Source: Adineta steineri (lineage: Eukaryota; Rotifera; Eurotatoria; Adinetida; Adinetidae). Taken from it: 64,000 nt of DNA. Below the pieces are notes generated by a model. It saw only the letters and a list, made by a program, of their open reading frames with translations. It did not search any database and had not been told where the DNA came from. Position numbers and translations under genes: made by a program. Of the stretch, positions 33,010 through 46,177 are shown one piece after another. Position 1 is the first letter of the stretch. Every line of letters starts with the position of its first letter. The stretch covers positions 45,117-109,116 of the forward strand of contig CAJNOI010000247.1 of assembly GCA_905250115.1 (NCBI GenBank), written 5' to 3'.

Positions 33010-34924
33010 ATGTCTAATCTCGTAGCATTAGTTTTTCTTATTTCAATTTCGCTAACAATAAGTTGGCCAATAAAAAAACCAAAATTAACACTAAATTCAA
33101 ATGATACATGTTGTATATTAGCTAAATTAAATATAAATGCAACACGAGCAAATCATGGACGAAATTTTTTTTCAAATATTATATTAAATAATGATTCTTA
33201 TAAAGATATTAATGAAGATAATGTTTGTTCATTAATGCATTTTTTTATGCAAGAAGCTGTACTTAATGGACGACCAATTAAATTTTCTAAAGGTTACGAA
33301 ATATATTCTACTTTTTTTTAATTTAAAAAAATTCTTTTTTTAGGAATGTTTGTTCTATATGATTCAACAAATGAATTTTTTACACGTTTTATGATAGCAA
33401 AAGATAATCAAAAGCATGGTAGTGAAGAACATCGATCAGGAATATTTAAACGTTTAAAATCATTTGCAACGAATTCACTTAAATCATTATTTAAATTACA
33501 AAAACTCAATCAAACTATTTCCGATACATTTATTTATGTTCGTGGTGATGAATCATCACATTTTCGTGAACGTGCTCTATCAAAATTACAACGAAAAAAA
33601 GATTATCCAGCTTAGTATGTTTTGAAAAAAAGAAATGAATTAATTGATTGATATAAATATTTTCTTCTAGTGGAATGGATGTTAAACATGGGTGTATGCC
33701 AAATGGTTTTGGACATATTTTATTTGGAAAATTAAAAGGTTTATATAATAATGAATCTGATCCATATTATGGTGATAGAATTTATATTAAACCAGAAGAA
33801 TTTGGTCTTCAAAAATTTAAACATTATATTGGACGTATGTTTAAATGATTCTTTCTCATAAAAATATAGAAAGTATAAGATTTCTTAAATGACTGAAATA
33901 GATATGATCATAAATATTTTATTATCTCGGTATTTGAGATATAATACTTATTAACCTTTAAAACTTTAGCTTTTTTTTTTTTTGATAAAGAAATAAGAGG
34001 AGTAGTCATCGATACATAAACCACGCGTTTTTGATTACGATGTTTGTAAAATAGACAGAGAAAAATGCCAAACAGCTCAAAAGAGCGAAAGAACATCTAT
34101 TGATGATCTTTCACTAGTAGTTGACCTTTATAGTCGTTACTTAGTTAAAGTACCTGTTTTTTCGAACAATTATTGAATATCCTAGGAGTACAATTATCCA
34201 ATAATTACACTCGGCCTATATATATACGTCATAAGTACTCCGAGGGTTAACAAATATTTATTTTTTTTGCAAGATACTACTCACCGTTGATATATACATG
34301 ACATTGCTTTTACGATAAATCTTTTAAAGCTTTTACTTGATAACCTTAAAGACTCAGCTTTGTAAACATCATATATATATTTTTCATTCTCTGTGTGTGT
34401 GTGTTACTTAATGCTAAAAATACATTAGATCTCTTATACTTAGGATTATTTTAAAATCTGATTTAGATTCGGGTAAATATATTCAAAGTGTATCACGTCG
34501 TGTATTATGTAAAATTTCTAAATTTCAAAAATCTCCAATATGTACAAAAGATGAAGCATTTCGTGAAAATATCGATATGAAATTAACAAAAAAATGGAAT
34601 CAAATTCTATCAACAATTCCAATATTAACTGAAGATGAAAGAACCTCTATGCGTACGAAAGCATCAAATCATGGTATATATGAAATTTATCAACAAACAT
34701 CAAGATTTTATAATGATTATATCCAAGTTCGTGATTTTCAAAAAGAATTAGAAAATAAATATGGTCGTGATATACGATCACGGAAAGGTAATGAAATTAT
34801 TTTTACAACGGAACAATTATTAGAAAGTAGAATATCCTGTGAAGCAACAATGTTGACAAGCAATTTAACTAATCACTTACAATGTCCAGCACCACATAAA
34901 AACATAGCGGCTAATTTGAAATGA
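33010..34924 (+). CDS. Predicted secreted protein of unknown family
   Basis: Four exons (33010-33292, 33344-33614, 33671-33834, 34467-34924) join to 391 aa. The first 20 residues (MSNLVALVFLISISLTISWP) are a signal peptide. The mature part is mixed alpha/beta with two adjacent Cys (CCILAKLNINATR), a basic amphipathic stretch (GIFKRLKSFATNSLKSLFKL), and conserved-looking blocks HGCMPNGFGHILFGKLKGLY, YYGDRIYIKPEEFG and HYIGHSGKYIQSVSRRVLCK. The C-terminal 150 residues are helical. I recognise no catalytic motif and no named family. Intron 3 (632 bp) is unusually long. Frame and phase of all three joins are consistent, so the gene structure is well supported even though the role is unknown. Confidence 0.75.
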
Positions 34925-35837
34925 AATATTAGATATAGAAAAATGATCTATTGAGATATAAAAATGTACTTTTTACTTACAAATGAATTTGAAGAATTTG
35001 ATTGAAATTAGAAGTTTTTTTTTTTCAGTATACTTGAAATTTTTCTTTAAAATATATTATTTCTTCTAGTAGTTAAATTAAACAAATGTACTTTGTTCTT
35101 CTTTTTTTCTACAAGTGAAAAGATTTGCTCTTTTTTTGATTATATTTACTAAAGCACGTCTTTTCATTCATTTTAAATAGACATTCTCTCTCTTCTTTCT
35201 AACAAAGAAATGCTTTCTAAAAGATGTTTGATGATTAGTTTCTTCCGGCAAAAATCTTTTCCTATTTCAAAATTGACATCATTCAAAATTTTGTTTGTAT
35301 CATAAAAACGTATTGTTTTCTATCCTTATCTAATCAATAAGCAGTCAATCATTTATTTCAATAAAATGTCACGTTCAATGGATGATTATTAAATCTTTTA
35401 AAGATTGTCGTTCATCATTCTATTGAACCCAAAAAAAAAAAAAAAAACAAAATATATTGCACTATAACATGTTCGATAATGATCATCATTTAAATGTCCG
35501 GAATAGAATATATAGATAAAAGTCAAGATAAATCTATTTTTCACTATTTTATCTTTCATGGTTATAAGTGCGAAAAATCTTTCATTTCCTTTTTTTCTTC
35601 TCTACTTGTTCTCGCTTTGTCGTTAGTATTTCTCTCTATATTTTCTTTTTTTCAAGACAGGAATGAGAGAATCACACTGCTTGAAAGAGATAAAGTGTCT
35701 TGTATGATTGCATGCATTTAAGAGAACGTTCGATGTTAGAAGAAAAGGAAAGAACAATACCAAACAAGTAAAAAAAAATATATTCAAATTCTTGCAATGA
35801 ATATATCACAATAAATTAAATTCATATTTATATTAGC
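34925..35837. other. Upstream region of BAIAP3
   Basis: It contains poly-T and poly-A runs (for example an A run at about 35430-35446). The open frame 35494-35721 is hydrophobic and shows no family similarity. The promoter for first exon 1a of BAIAP3 must lie here. Confidence 0.35.
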
Positions 35838-38800
35838 ATGGCTAGAATTAATATGAAAGGTCGACGATGGTCCGATGCTGTACTTTGCAAGTAAGTTTTG
35901 ATTAGTCTCTTAATAACGAACAATATATTTACGCGTACTATACGTGTTTCTTTTGATGTAAACTATATTATATAATATTTATTGTTAGTTCGCTGAAAGG
36001 GACTATTGTAATTAAGTGAGTTAGTTTGTATTGTGTTTATTGAAACAGTTCATACTCAAGAGTACTTCGAGATAAATAGAAGAAGTCAACTGATAGATTT
36101 CGATTAATAATGGTAAAGATTAATGGATATAATGTTCATAAAGGTTTACTTTCCGGACGTTTACTCGACTGACTAGTTGCAGAGATATTAAACTTTTAGA
36201 ATATAAGAAATTCGAAAAAAATTTCTATTGCATTATTTACATCGAACATACCAATTAAAAATGTATTCATTTAAATATATATCTGTTATTATGACCGGTT
36301 ATTTTATTTTTATTATAAGTAAATAAAAAGAAAATAGCATAAATCAGTATTTGTCGTTTTTTAAATCAGAACATAAACTGATTTCATTAATCCGATTATA
36401 TTTCCTTACTAATCTTGATTATTAATAAAAAAAAGTAGTTCATTTTGCCCTGAAGATATTTCGTTTCAATGGTATTAAATATATAAAATACTTCTATAAT
36501 TAATGTTTATAGTTTATATCTTCTAGAGATTAGTTTTTTTTCTCTAATGAAGAATTTATTTAATTTCTTAGTTTATTATTTATTTAGACCTTGAAAATAT
36601 TTTTCTCGGATACAACTTCATTTTCATAATAGCTTTTACGTGTGGAAAGTAGGCTGTATGTTTCTATAAAAAAACATATATGATCTTATAAGTGGTTAAA
36701 GTTTAGAAAAACGTAATTGCAGTTGACAATATGAAATGTATTTATGTGATTTATTTGCACTAATAACTTTCAATGATTCATGCTATACTAACAGAAAAAA
36801 GTAAAGAATTACTTTAGAAAAAATATATTGATTCACGGCTAAAAATAACTGTAACTAACTGATTTATAGAATTATTTGATCATAAAGATCAAATTATTAT
36901 TTTGTCATGTATTAAAACAAAATAAAAGTTAGTTGCATTAATTAAGAATAAATCATATTTAGATATATATTTCTTTTTTTCTATAGAAAATATTTATATA
37001 TTATAGTAACATTTGATATTTTGACAAGAAGTTTTCTTTCTTTTTTGGCTTGTTACATTGTGAGAAAAGAGCCTTCTGTCATTGTTTTTTTTCCTTGACT
37101 AAATCCTTTCAGTAGACTGCGCAATTTGATCTGCCTCCCATCAAATAATTTTCATTATTTAGATGAGGAGAAAAAAACGGGAACGGGTGCTTGACGGCTA
37201 AGGATAAGGAAAAAAAGAAATATTTTTTGTTTTCATCAATTATTACAATAAGAAATAAAAAAAGAAAAAATAGTACTGATGAAAATTAACTTCATCATTA
37301 TTTTTTTTCTCTCGTTCCTTTCTATATATAATAGAAGGATTTATCAAGAATAATATTCATTTTGAAGTGATAGATATAGTCAGTGTTAGCTGAAGAATAC
37401 GAAATGAGCAGTAATAGTCAAAATAGAAATGCACGCACAATGCCAACATCAACTTTTGAATTTTCCAAACAAAAACAACACGTTGAGTATCATTCATCAA
37501 TGATGCCTAGTTATTCAAACAGGTTTGATTCAGTTTTTTCTTTTATTTTATTTTTTCTATAGTTCTTTAATAATCACTAGACTCGAAACTAAAGATTATA
37601 TTGTGTTCATTATTTTTAATATAAAAGTATCTAAAGAAAACCATTTTAATCTTACCGTAATACTATTTTACGGAAAAGGACACATCATTCATTTCCTTTC
37701 AACGGAAAAGATAGACATTTTCTCTCAGATTAAAAAGCTAAAAAATAATAGAGTATTGAGGAAAAAAATTTACTTGTAATATAATGCATAACTCCTATAT
37801 TCGGATAATTTTTCAACTGTTGAGATAATAGCAATATGCTATCCTAACTGAGAGGCACTTGAAAGCTTTATTATGTATGTGCAATGAAGCGATTTATCGA
37901 GTGAAAACAAATAATTGACGAAGTTTTATGTTTATTGCCATTGTATTGATTACAATAAATGTATATTTCATCTTATTTTTTTTTATGATTAAATTTCATG
38001 AAGAACTATTAATTCCCAAAGGTTTATTCTCAATTGACAAAAAACCTCTAGTCCTAAAATATTCATCTTCTTCTTCTTTTGCTATTCATAGAATCAAAAA
38101 AGAAGCTTTTGCTCTCATGCATTCTATGTCGATTCCTTCTTTTTTTTTGTGTGTTATCGTAACATGCAATAACATCACATTGGAAAATGAAAAAGGAATG
38201 ATGAAAAATGAGAGAAAACGAGAGAAAGAAGAAGAAAAAAGGAAACTATTTCTTCTTTTTATATCCTTCTTTGACGTGTCATACGAGCAACTAATCAGAA
38301 AAGAATTTTTTAGTTCATATATGAACAATGAATCCATCATCGTCTCAACAGGAATCGAAATTTTCTGCTATAATGTCCAAACGGTATATAGACAATGAAA
38401 ATATTTAAAATAAATATACTGTTTTGATTTTATTTATCTATCAAATTTACTTAGTATTATTATTTATTTTCTCTTGATTAGGTTTGAAAATGATCATGTT
38501 AATGTATTTTTGGAAAATTTTGAACATGCTACACAAAAACATGAACAACGTCGACAAAAAATTAAAAAAGATGTATTAAAAATAAAATTCTCGTAATTTT
38601 GAATTCGTTTTTTTTTGATTTTAAAGGAGGAACTTGAAAATGAAAAATCTGTACCTGAATATCGAATAACATTTGGTGAAAAACCTGAAGGTATAACATC
38701 GAAAGAATATGAATTACTATATATTGAAACATTATATACAATTAAACATAAAATTGGTACAACAACATCAAAATATATTGAAGGTGAAAATGACCTATAT

Positions 38801-41800
38801 GCATATGCACAAGAAGCATTTGGATTGTCACCGGAAAATCATTTACGTTTATTAACTAAAGCAAGTGAAGAAAAGGTTTGTCTATAGGTTAAATTCATTC
38901 TTTAAAAACGATAAAATACTTTAAGGCACCAATTTTAATTTTAAATATTGAAATTGTTGAAGCAAAAGATTTAGAAGCAAAAGATGCAAACGGTAAGATA
39001 AATTATTTATCAAAAAAAACCTCCTCACAAAATAAATTATGTATTTAGGATTTTCGGATCCTTATTGTATGTTGGGTATTGTACCTGAAATGCATAAATC
39101 TGTTCTTTCTCATCAATCAAGTGGTGCAGGTGGTGCATCATCGGATGAAGAAGTTGCAACTGATAGTAAACTTGGTTTTATGAAACGTTTAAAAAGTTTT
39201 CGTAAATCAACAATACGTCGATCACAAGGACGAGAAAAGAATGCAGCAGTAACTAGTCAAAATTCTCAAACGAATTGTAGTTTAAGAGATAAACTTCCAG
39301 CAAAATATATTCAAACAACAGATGTTAAAAAAGCAACATTAAATCCAATTTGGATGGAAAAATTTCGTTTGTAAGTTTTAGATTTTGAATTTATAATTTT
39401 CAAAAATAAAATTTATTGTTTTTCTTTCAAGTAATATTGAAGGCAGTAAAACTGAAACATTTCATTTGGATATATGGGATCATGATGATGAATTTTCTGT
39501 ATTTGAAGCTGCAAGAAAACTTAATCAAGTTCAAGGATTTAAAGGACTCAATAGATATTTTAAACAAATAGCTCAATCAGCAAGAACAAATTCAGATGAA
39601 AGTTCACATGTTGATGATTTTTTAGGTTCTGTTAATTTAAAAATTAGTGTAAGTGTTTACAAATAAGTATCTCTTTGTAATAATTTAATATTTTTTTTTA
39701 TTCAAAATAGGAAATTCCATCAACAGGTATAGATAAATGGTTTTCACTTGAAGGTCGTAGTGAAAATTCGAAAGTTCATGGTCAAATACATATTCGTGCT
39801 AATTTAGCTACACGTGAAGATCGTGGAATATCCGAAGAAGATAATTGGACTGATATTAAACAACATGTAGAATTATTACAAATATTTATTGATCATGAAT
39901 TAAATACATTTAAGGTTCGATATTGCTCTCTTTTTTTTATTAATTAATCATTTATAGTTCGATAAAATATGTCAGTAATTAAGCTAAATTTGACATATGC
40001 TTATTATACAAATTTGATTAACATCCGTTCCTTATTATACATTATCATTTTTTCGTTAAGGGGCGTCATCGGAGAATGAGGAAAGAATTTATATATATAT
40101 ATATATACTAGAGAATTTTGTTATAGATAAAATAAAGGAAAAAGAACAGCTTGCATTGATGATTAAATCTTACATAGATTCAATTATATGCCTTATAAAA
40201 GATGTGATCAACGACATATTTTAATCTCTCTTGAGAATATTGTCTATTATCTCAAAAAATTTGTTTTCGAAAATAGAATTTTATTCGAAATAAGAGATCA
40301 GAATCTATATATTAAAAACCAATAGTTAATGAAATTTCCTATTCATTAATAATTTTATTGATTATATAGATTAATTTCATATTCATTATTATTTATAATA
40401 TTCTATAAATAAAATTAATCATAGGGTAGAAAATATACTTAAATAAATTTCTTCTACCAAATCTATTGTCTTGAAAATAGTTAATTATTAATAAAAGATA
40501 CGATGTTGAATGTCTTAGTAATGCAATTCCGTCAGACAAAGAGGAAAAACACATCCTGAGAATCACTGGGGTATACTTTCTACATTAATTAAAAGTTGAT
40601 GTAAAGCTTACTAATTTTAGATATACTATAATATACTTGCACGATTTTATTATTTCACATTAGGATCTAAATTATCTTTTCTCATATTAAAAACCAGCAT
40701 GCTCTAATACATTAAAGTATATATGAACTTGCTCGAGGTTCCAATATTTTATTCCTTGTTCTATTTATATCAAAATCGATGGAACTTTAGAATAATAGAT
40801 TTTCTATATAAAAAAAAAAGTCATCTAAACTTATACTACATATGCCGTTTTTAAGTGCATGAAAAGCTTAAAAAGTATATTGGTATACTTATTTGAAATC
40901 ATTCTAGAAGAAATAATTATTTTTCACATGATAAGATTCACTTAAACCGATAAAGTTCTCTTATAAAGAATAGTTGTGCTCGAAGGCAAATTTTGAAAAC
41001 AGGAAGCTTGTACTTACAACTTGTTCGTTAATTTCAGGGTAAAACAACAGAATGGACTGGAGAATTATCACGCGATGCAGAAACAATTTTACATCAACAT
41101 GCAATTCAAGGTGATATAACTGATATTCAACGAAAAATGTGTCGTTGGATAGCATATTCAAAAAAACATTTAGAACGTACATTAACACATAAATTATTAT
41201 TATCAATAACAGAACAATTAGAACAAACATGGCAACCAACATCATTAAGTCGAGATGAGAGTGATATGTTACGAGAAGGTTTTACATTATTTATTAATCA
41301 TTGTTTTAAACAAATAGCAAAAATTCGAGAACTTTTTCCGGCTGCTAATAAAATAGCAATGGAACGACTTGAACAACTTCTAACGTAAAACTACATTTTT
41401 TATTTTTTTTTCTATTGAATTTTTTTTTGTATTATAGAATTGTTGCAAAATTACATAGTATGGAAGTATTTCATTATTGTTGTCCATTTCAAAATAGTCT
41501 TCAACATGAATTATCATTAATTATTAAAGCTGGAACAATTGAATGGTTTGATCGTATGGTTTTAGAAACAACCAAACCAAGATTAACAGTATAGAAATTT
41601 ATTAGAGAATTATTCATAAAATAAAAATCTTTCGTTTTTTAGTCTGATGAAGAAGTATTACGTAATATGAGTGAATTAATTTATATTCTTATTGCAGATG
41701 GTAAGAAAAATATCCTACAGGAAAAACAAAACTTTTCTCTAATAATAAAAGAAAATGTAAATTATTTTTAGCTCATTCAGCTGTTAAATATTACAATCCA

Positions 41801-44800
41801 ATATTTGAATCGTAAGTTAATTGATTTATTTAAATGATTTTATAATTTCATATAAATTTTAGTACTGTTAAATTGGCGTTTTATCATATATCTTTCAAGA
41901 AAATCGATGGCAAAGTATGTATTAGTTTTATTCCCGATAGAATTTATCCATTAAGAGAAGAAAAACTCATGAGTTAAAAATCAAGATATATGTCCTTTAG
42001 TTTATTACAAACACTATTGACTATTTAAGTATCTAAAATTACTCAACTGGAGAAATTTTTACTATTAATTTCAAGACATTCCTCGCTATTCAATCAATTG
42101 ACTTTGTTATTTAAAATTTCTCTATATAATTATAGATATTGAATAAGTAGCTAGACAGTAATTGAATCGAATTTATAAAACAACATGTCAGATAGGCAAA
42201 TTATAAATTGTTGACATTTACTCACAAGGGAGAATGTGAAACTTTTTTTTTTATTAATCTCATAGGAACTGAATTTTACTTTTGATTTCAGCTTATGGAT
42301 ATGATTACAAAGGCATTGGAAGAAGAAGTAAATAATATTTTAATTATTTAATCAAATTTTAATTACATTTTTCTAAATTAGCTTGGTCAACAAATTTATC
42401 TATCACCTACAAAATTATTAGAAAATAATGAACCTGATTCTGCTGATATTGCTGCATTTGCATCGGCAGCTGAACAAACAAGTTTATCATTATTTGAATT
42501 ATATTTAACACTTAATGAACTTTCGAAATATAAAATCTATGTTAATGAAAGGTATGTAACAAAAAAAGAAACAATTAAATAAAACTTATCTTCTTTCTTC
42601 CGTTTGAAGTCATCGATCTAATTTAAAAATCAATCAATATTATGTATATTTTGGTGTTGCTCTTAAAAAATGGTTAGCCGTTGCTCGAAATAAACTTCTT
42701 CATCGTATTGAATATTCACTTGATAAAGATAAAATTGATACAACATTAAATAATAAATTTACATCCTCATCATTAGATATATCCAATTGTTTCATACAAA
42801 TAACACAATTCTGGAGACGATTAGGTTGAATTAAACTAAAATAAATCTCATTTAAAAATAATAATATTTATTTATTTGTTTTTTTAGCTTGGCCAGATAT
42901 TCTTAGTTCAATAACATTTTTAATTAAGATCACTGAAGATATAGCAAATGCAACACGTCTTTATGCAACATTAATTGAAGAAAAATTAAATGCAAAAAAA
43001 TTTTATGAAACAAATGATTTAACTTTTTATACACAAGAAGTAATATAAGATAACAACTTAAATATTGATTCTAGCAAACACGATCTAAAAACGAGTATTG
43101 AAATTTGTGCCCCCGAGACGTGACTATTGAACTCATACTGTCTAAGATAGATATATTAGTTATAATTAGATCGTGTTTCACATTTTAACCTCTCACAGGG
43201 ATTATTCTCTTTCTCGTAGAGAAGAGGTCAGTAGACATAAATTGTTTGCTTGTATGTCCGCAGGGTCAAAAAGATATTTCGATGCGGGGGACTTCGAATC
43301 TGAAGTCTATTGGGTGACCATGATGAGCGGAGGGGGGGGGCAGAGGTTAAAAAAATATCGAAAACTGGTTTTTCCAGAGAATGTGAAGAAGATGCGCTTC
43401 TACGAGAAAGAGCTAAGTGAGTCCTCGGAGGAGCATTACCTGTATACTAATAGTTTTTCTTTTAAATTTTATTTAGCTTTCATTAACTGTAAATAATATT
43501 GAACGTATACGAGAATCATTTAAACAATTACCTATTGAATTATCATATGACAAATTATTAGTAGCAGCTGAAAAATTTCAAGCAATTGCTGTTGTTGATG
43601 ATTATAGAAAAAGAATTGAAATTATAGTTGCTGGTTGTAGTCAAGATATAACAGATAGAATTTATCAAATTTTAAGTAAAGTTATTACAAATATGGAAAT
43701 GGAATTAAAACAATATTTATTTCATATTGTCGAAGCTCCTGAAGCAAGTGATGTCCAAGATACAATTCAACCATTATTAACTTTTTTAAATAACCAATTA
43801 TTGCCTTATAGAGATCTTTTAATTAGACAAAATTTAACAAGGTAATTTATATTATGAAAATTAATTATAATTAAATCAGTGTGTTTTGTAATGAATTTAT
43901 GTGAGTAACAAATATAGGAAAATCCCTTGATACTTTATTACAATCGTTTATATTATTAAACAATCTCAGTAGTAATCAATATAGAAATGTTTGAACTAAT
44001 TATAGTATTAAGAAGTCTTTATGGAATTGAGTAGTTGAACTTATAATTATTTTGTTTTTCTTCAAAATAACTAGTTTAATAATAATACCTAGTATTCCAG
44101 GGAGTTCTGTATTCATCGAAATTTATATTAATTTAAAGCATTGAAGCAAATAATTGTATTAAATAACATATTTGTTCAATTTTGAATCTTAGATAATTTT
44201 TTGATTAAATCCCACTGATATCACAGCAAATAATTTAGAGTAGTATTTATAAACTTGATTAATATGGAAAAAATCTTCCTATTTTCTTCTACAAAATAAT
44301 AAATAAATTTCTTAAGTGATCATGACTTTTGAAACACTCAGTAGTATTAAATAATTTTATTATGTAAATAAAGCAAGTCTTACAAAGATACTTATGTATA
44401 TGTCATGTCTACTTATTTTTAATGAAACATGACAGTGTTTAAAAATAAAATCTTATAGATAAAACCTATTGTTAAATGAGAATTACTATAATTAGAAATT
44501 GGAATCTTTTATATTTAAATTACTATAAGAAACCACATATAATGATGTATATATGAAAAAATAATTAATAATAACTTGAAGAACTTCGCATGTAAATATA
44601 TTCTCTAGTACGTTAGCACTCTATAACACACAGAGTGACATAAGATGCTCTGGAGTTTATATTTAAGTCAATGAGTACGCTTTTGATAGATATAGAAAAA
44701 AGAAAAACGAATAATAATTAAAAACGAAACTAAAACAGTAATAGTCAAAACTCACTTATTTTATATAATAGCAGCGAGTCCACTAATCAACTTACACATT

Positions 44801-46177
44801 GTTCTGAAACAATCTTTTCCTAGTCTTTGAAAAATACGTTTATAATCTAGATGAAAGAATCAATTTGTATCTTTAATAAATATTTCTTAACTTAGATTAT
44901 TGGAACTTATTTGGGCTGTATTAATTGATCAAATTTTATCTGAAGTTGAACATGGAACATCACCAGTTAATACATTTTCTATTTATATATATAAACATAT
45001 TTAATGATTAAAATTGTTTTAGAGAACAATATCATCTTATGCACGTTTATTAAAAGCTGTTGAACTTCTTGTTGAATATTTTAATAATGATGAACAATGT
45101 TTACCAAAAGAAATTCTTAAAACTGATAAATATAGAGTAAATTATCGATAAATATCAATTAAAATTGCCATTAATAACTTTTTTTTATTTTAGTTGGTTA
45201 AAAAGTTATTAAAATATCAATCTACTGACACACAATTGTTAATCAAAATGTATTATCAGGTAAATCAGAGATATATATATATATAATTGAATAAAATAAT
45301 AAATTTATTTATCTAAAAAGGAAAAACTTCAAGAACAAGAACGTGCTAATAATTCAAGCCAAGCAGATTTAGGTAAACTTTATTGTCGAGCTTATTATCA
45401 CTCAAAAGAAGGAACATTATATATTGAAAGTAAATATTTATTTCTTAATTGAAATCTTTCTTTATAATTATTTTTCAGTTGTTTCATGTAAAAGTCTCAA
45501 ACCATGCGATTCAAATGGTCTAAGGTAAACTAAAAAGAAACAAAACACGTAGTCTTGAGGATGTCCCTTGTTGAGCTAAAGAGAACACCTACACCCTCAA
45601 CGATATAGAAATCACTTTGGATGTTTTCGAAAATTATAAATAAAATTTTTTATTTTAGCGATCCATATGTTGAAATGCAATTATGTCCAACATTTTTCTA
45701 TCCTCATATTGAAAAACAACAAACATCAATTATTAAAAAAACTCTTAATCCACAATTTAATGAAAAATTTGAATTGTAAGTTTTAATAGAAAATATCATC
45801 ATGTTAATTTTTCTTTATTTTTATAGTCGATTAACAGAAAAAGAATGTATTATATCAGGTGGAATCGTACATTTTACTGTCATGGATCATGATTTAATGT
45901 GGTCAAATGATTTTGAAGGTGAAGCTTTTCTTGAAATATCAAAAATAACTGGTATAAATCATGATAATCGACCTACAGATGAATTAAAACAAATTGAATT
46001 AGCATTAACACATCCGAAAGGTTTGAAAAAAAAAGGAAAAAAACATAATAATGAATTTTTGGTTTGTTTTTTGTTTTAGCTCTACGAAGTCGTATTATTG
46101 AAATATTAGAACAAAGAGTCGCAGATAAATTAGCAACGGAATTTGTTAAAAAACGACGTGAAATAGAAAATCAATAA
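35838..46177 (+). CDS. BAIAP3: BAIAP3 (Munc13-family C2-MUN-C2 protein)
   Basis: BAIAP3 is a Munc13 relative that primes dense-core vesicle and endosome-to-Golgi traffic. Twenty-five exons give 1,222 aa from first exon 1b (37404-37522) or 1,200 aa from exon 1a (35838-35890). Common exons start at 38482, 38627, 38926, 39049, 39432, 39711, 41038, 41438, 41643, 41772, 41863, 42292, 42382, 42610, 42888, 43477, 44896, 45023, 45194, 45321, 45479, 45659, 45827 and 46080. The N-terminal C2 domain is marked by [29 protein letters not shown] and LDIWDHDDE, then [20 protein letters not shown]. The MUN region follows ([31 protein letters not shown]). The second C2 has SNGLSDPYVE-like DSNGLSDPYVEM and [18 protein letters not shown]. 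Ca-binding Asp residues are kept in both C2 domains. Introns 1, 7, 16 and 17 are long; two hold repeat elements. Confidence 0.93.
43076..43178. mobile_element. Compact copy of the AAACACGA inverted-repeat family in a BAIAP3 intron
   Basis: Perfect 13-bp inverted repeats AAACACGATCTAA (43076-43088) and TTAGATCGTGTTT (43166-43178) bound 103 bp. Ends and interior (CGAGTATTGAAATTTG) match the swollen copy at 3277-4031. Similarity with that copy continues to the right (CACATTTTAA, then CAGGGATT). Confidence 0.65.
43207..43412. mobile_element. Second copy of the CTCTTTCTCGTAGA MITE-like repeat, BAIAP3 intron
   Basis: Perfect inverted repeats CTCTTTCTCGTAGA (43207-43220) and TCTACGAGAAAGAG (43399-43412) are identical to those of the HEXD-intron copy at 25516-25812. 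The element is 206 bp, noncoding, and lies 28 bp to the right of the other element in the same intron (43040-43476). It contains a run of nine G at about 43331-43339. Confidence 0.7.
45552..45600. repeat. Degenerate telomere-like element in a BAIAP3 intron
   Basis: It runs from TCTTGAGGATGTCCC to CCTACACCCTCAA. Its 25-bp centre (45562-45586) is the reverse complement, with one mismatch, of 49893-49917 in a WDR3 intron, so the two are copies of one element in opposite orientation. Confidence 0.65.
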
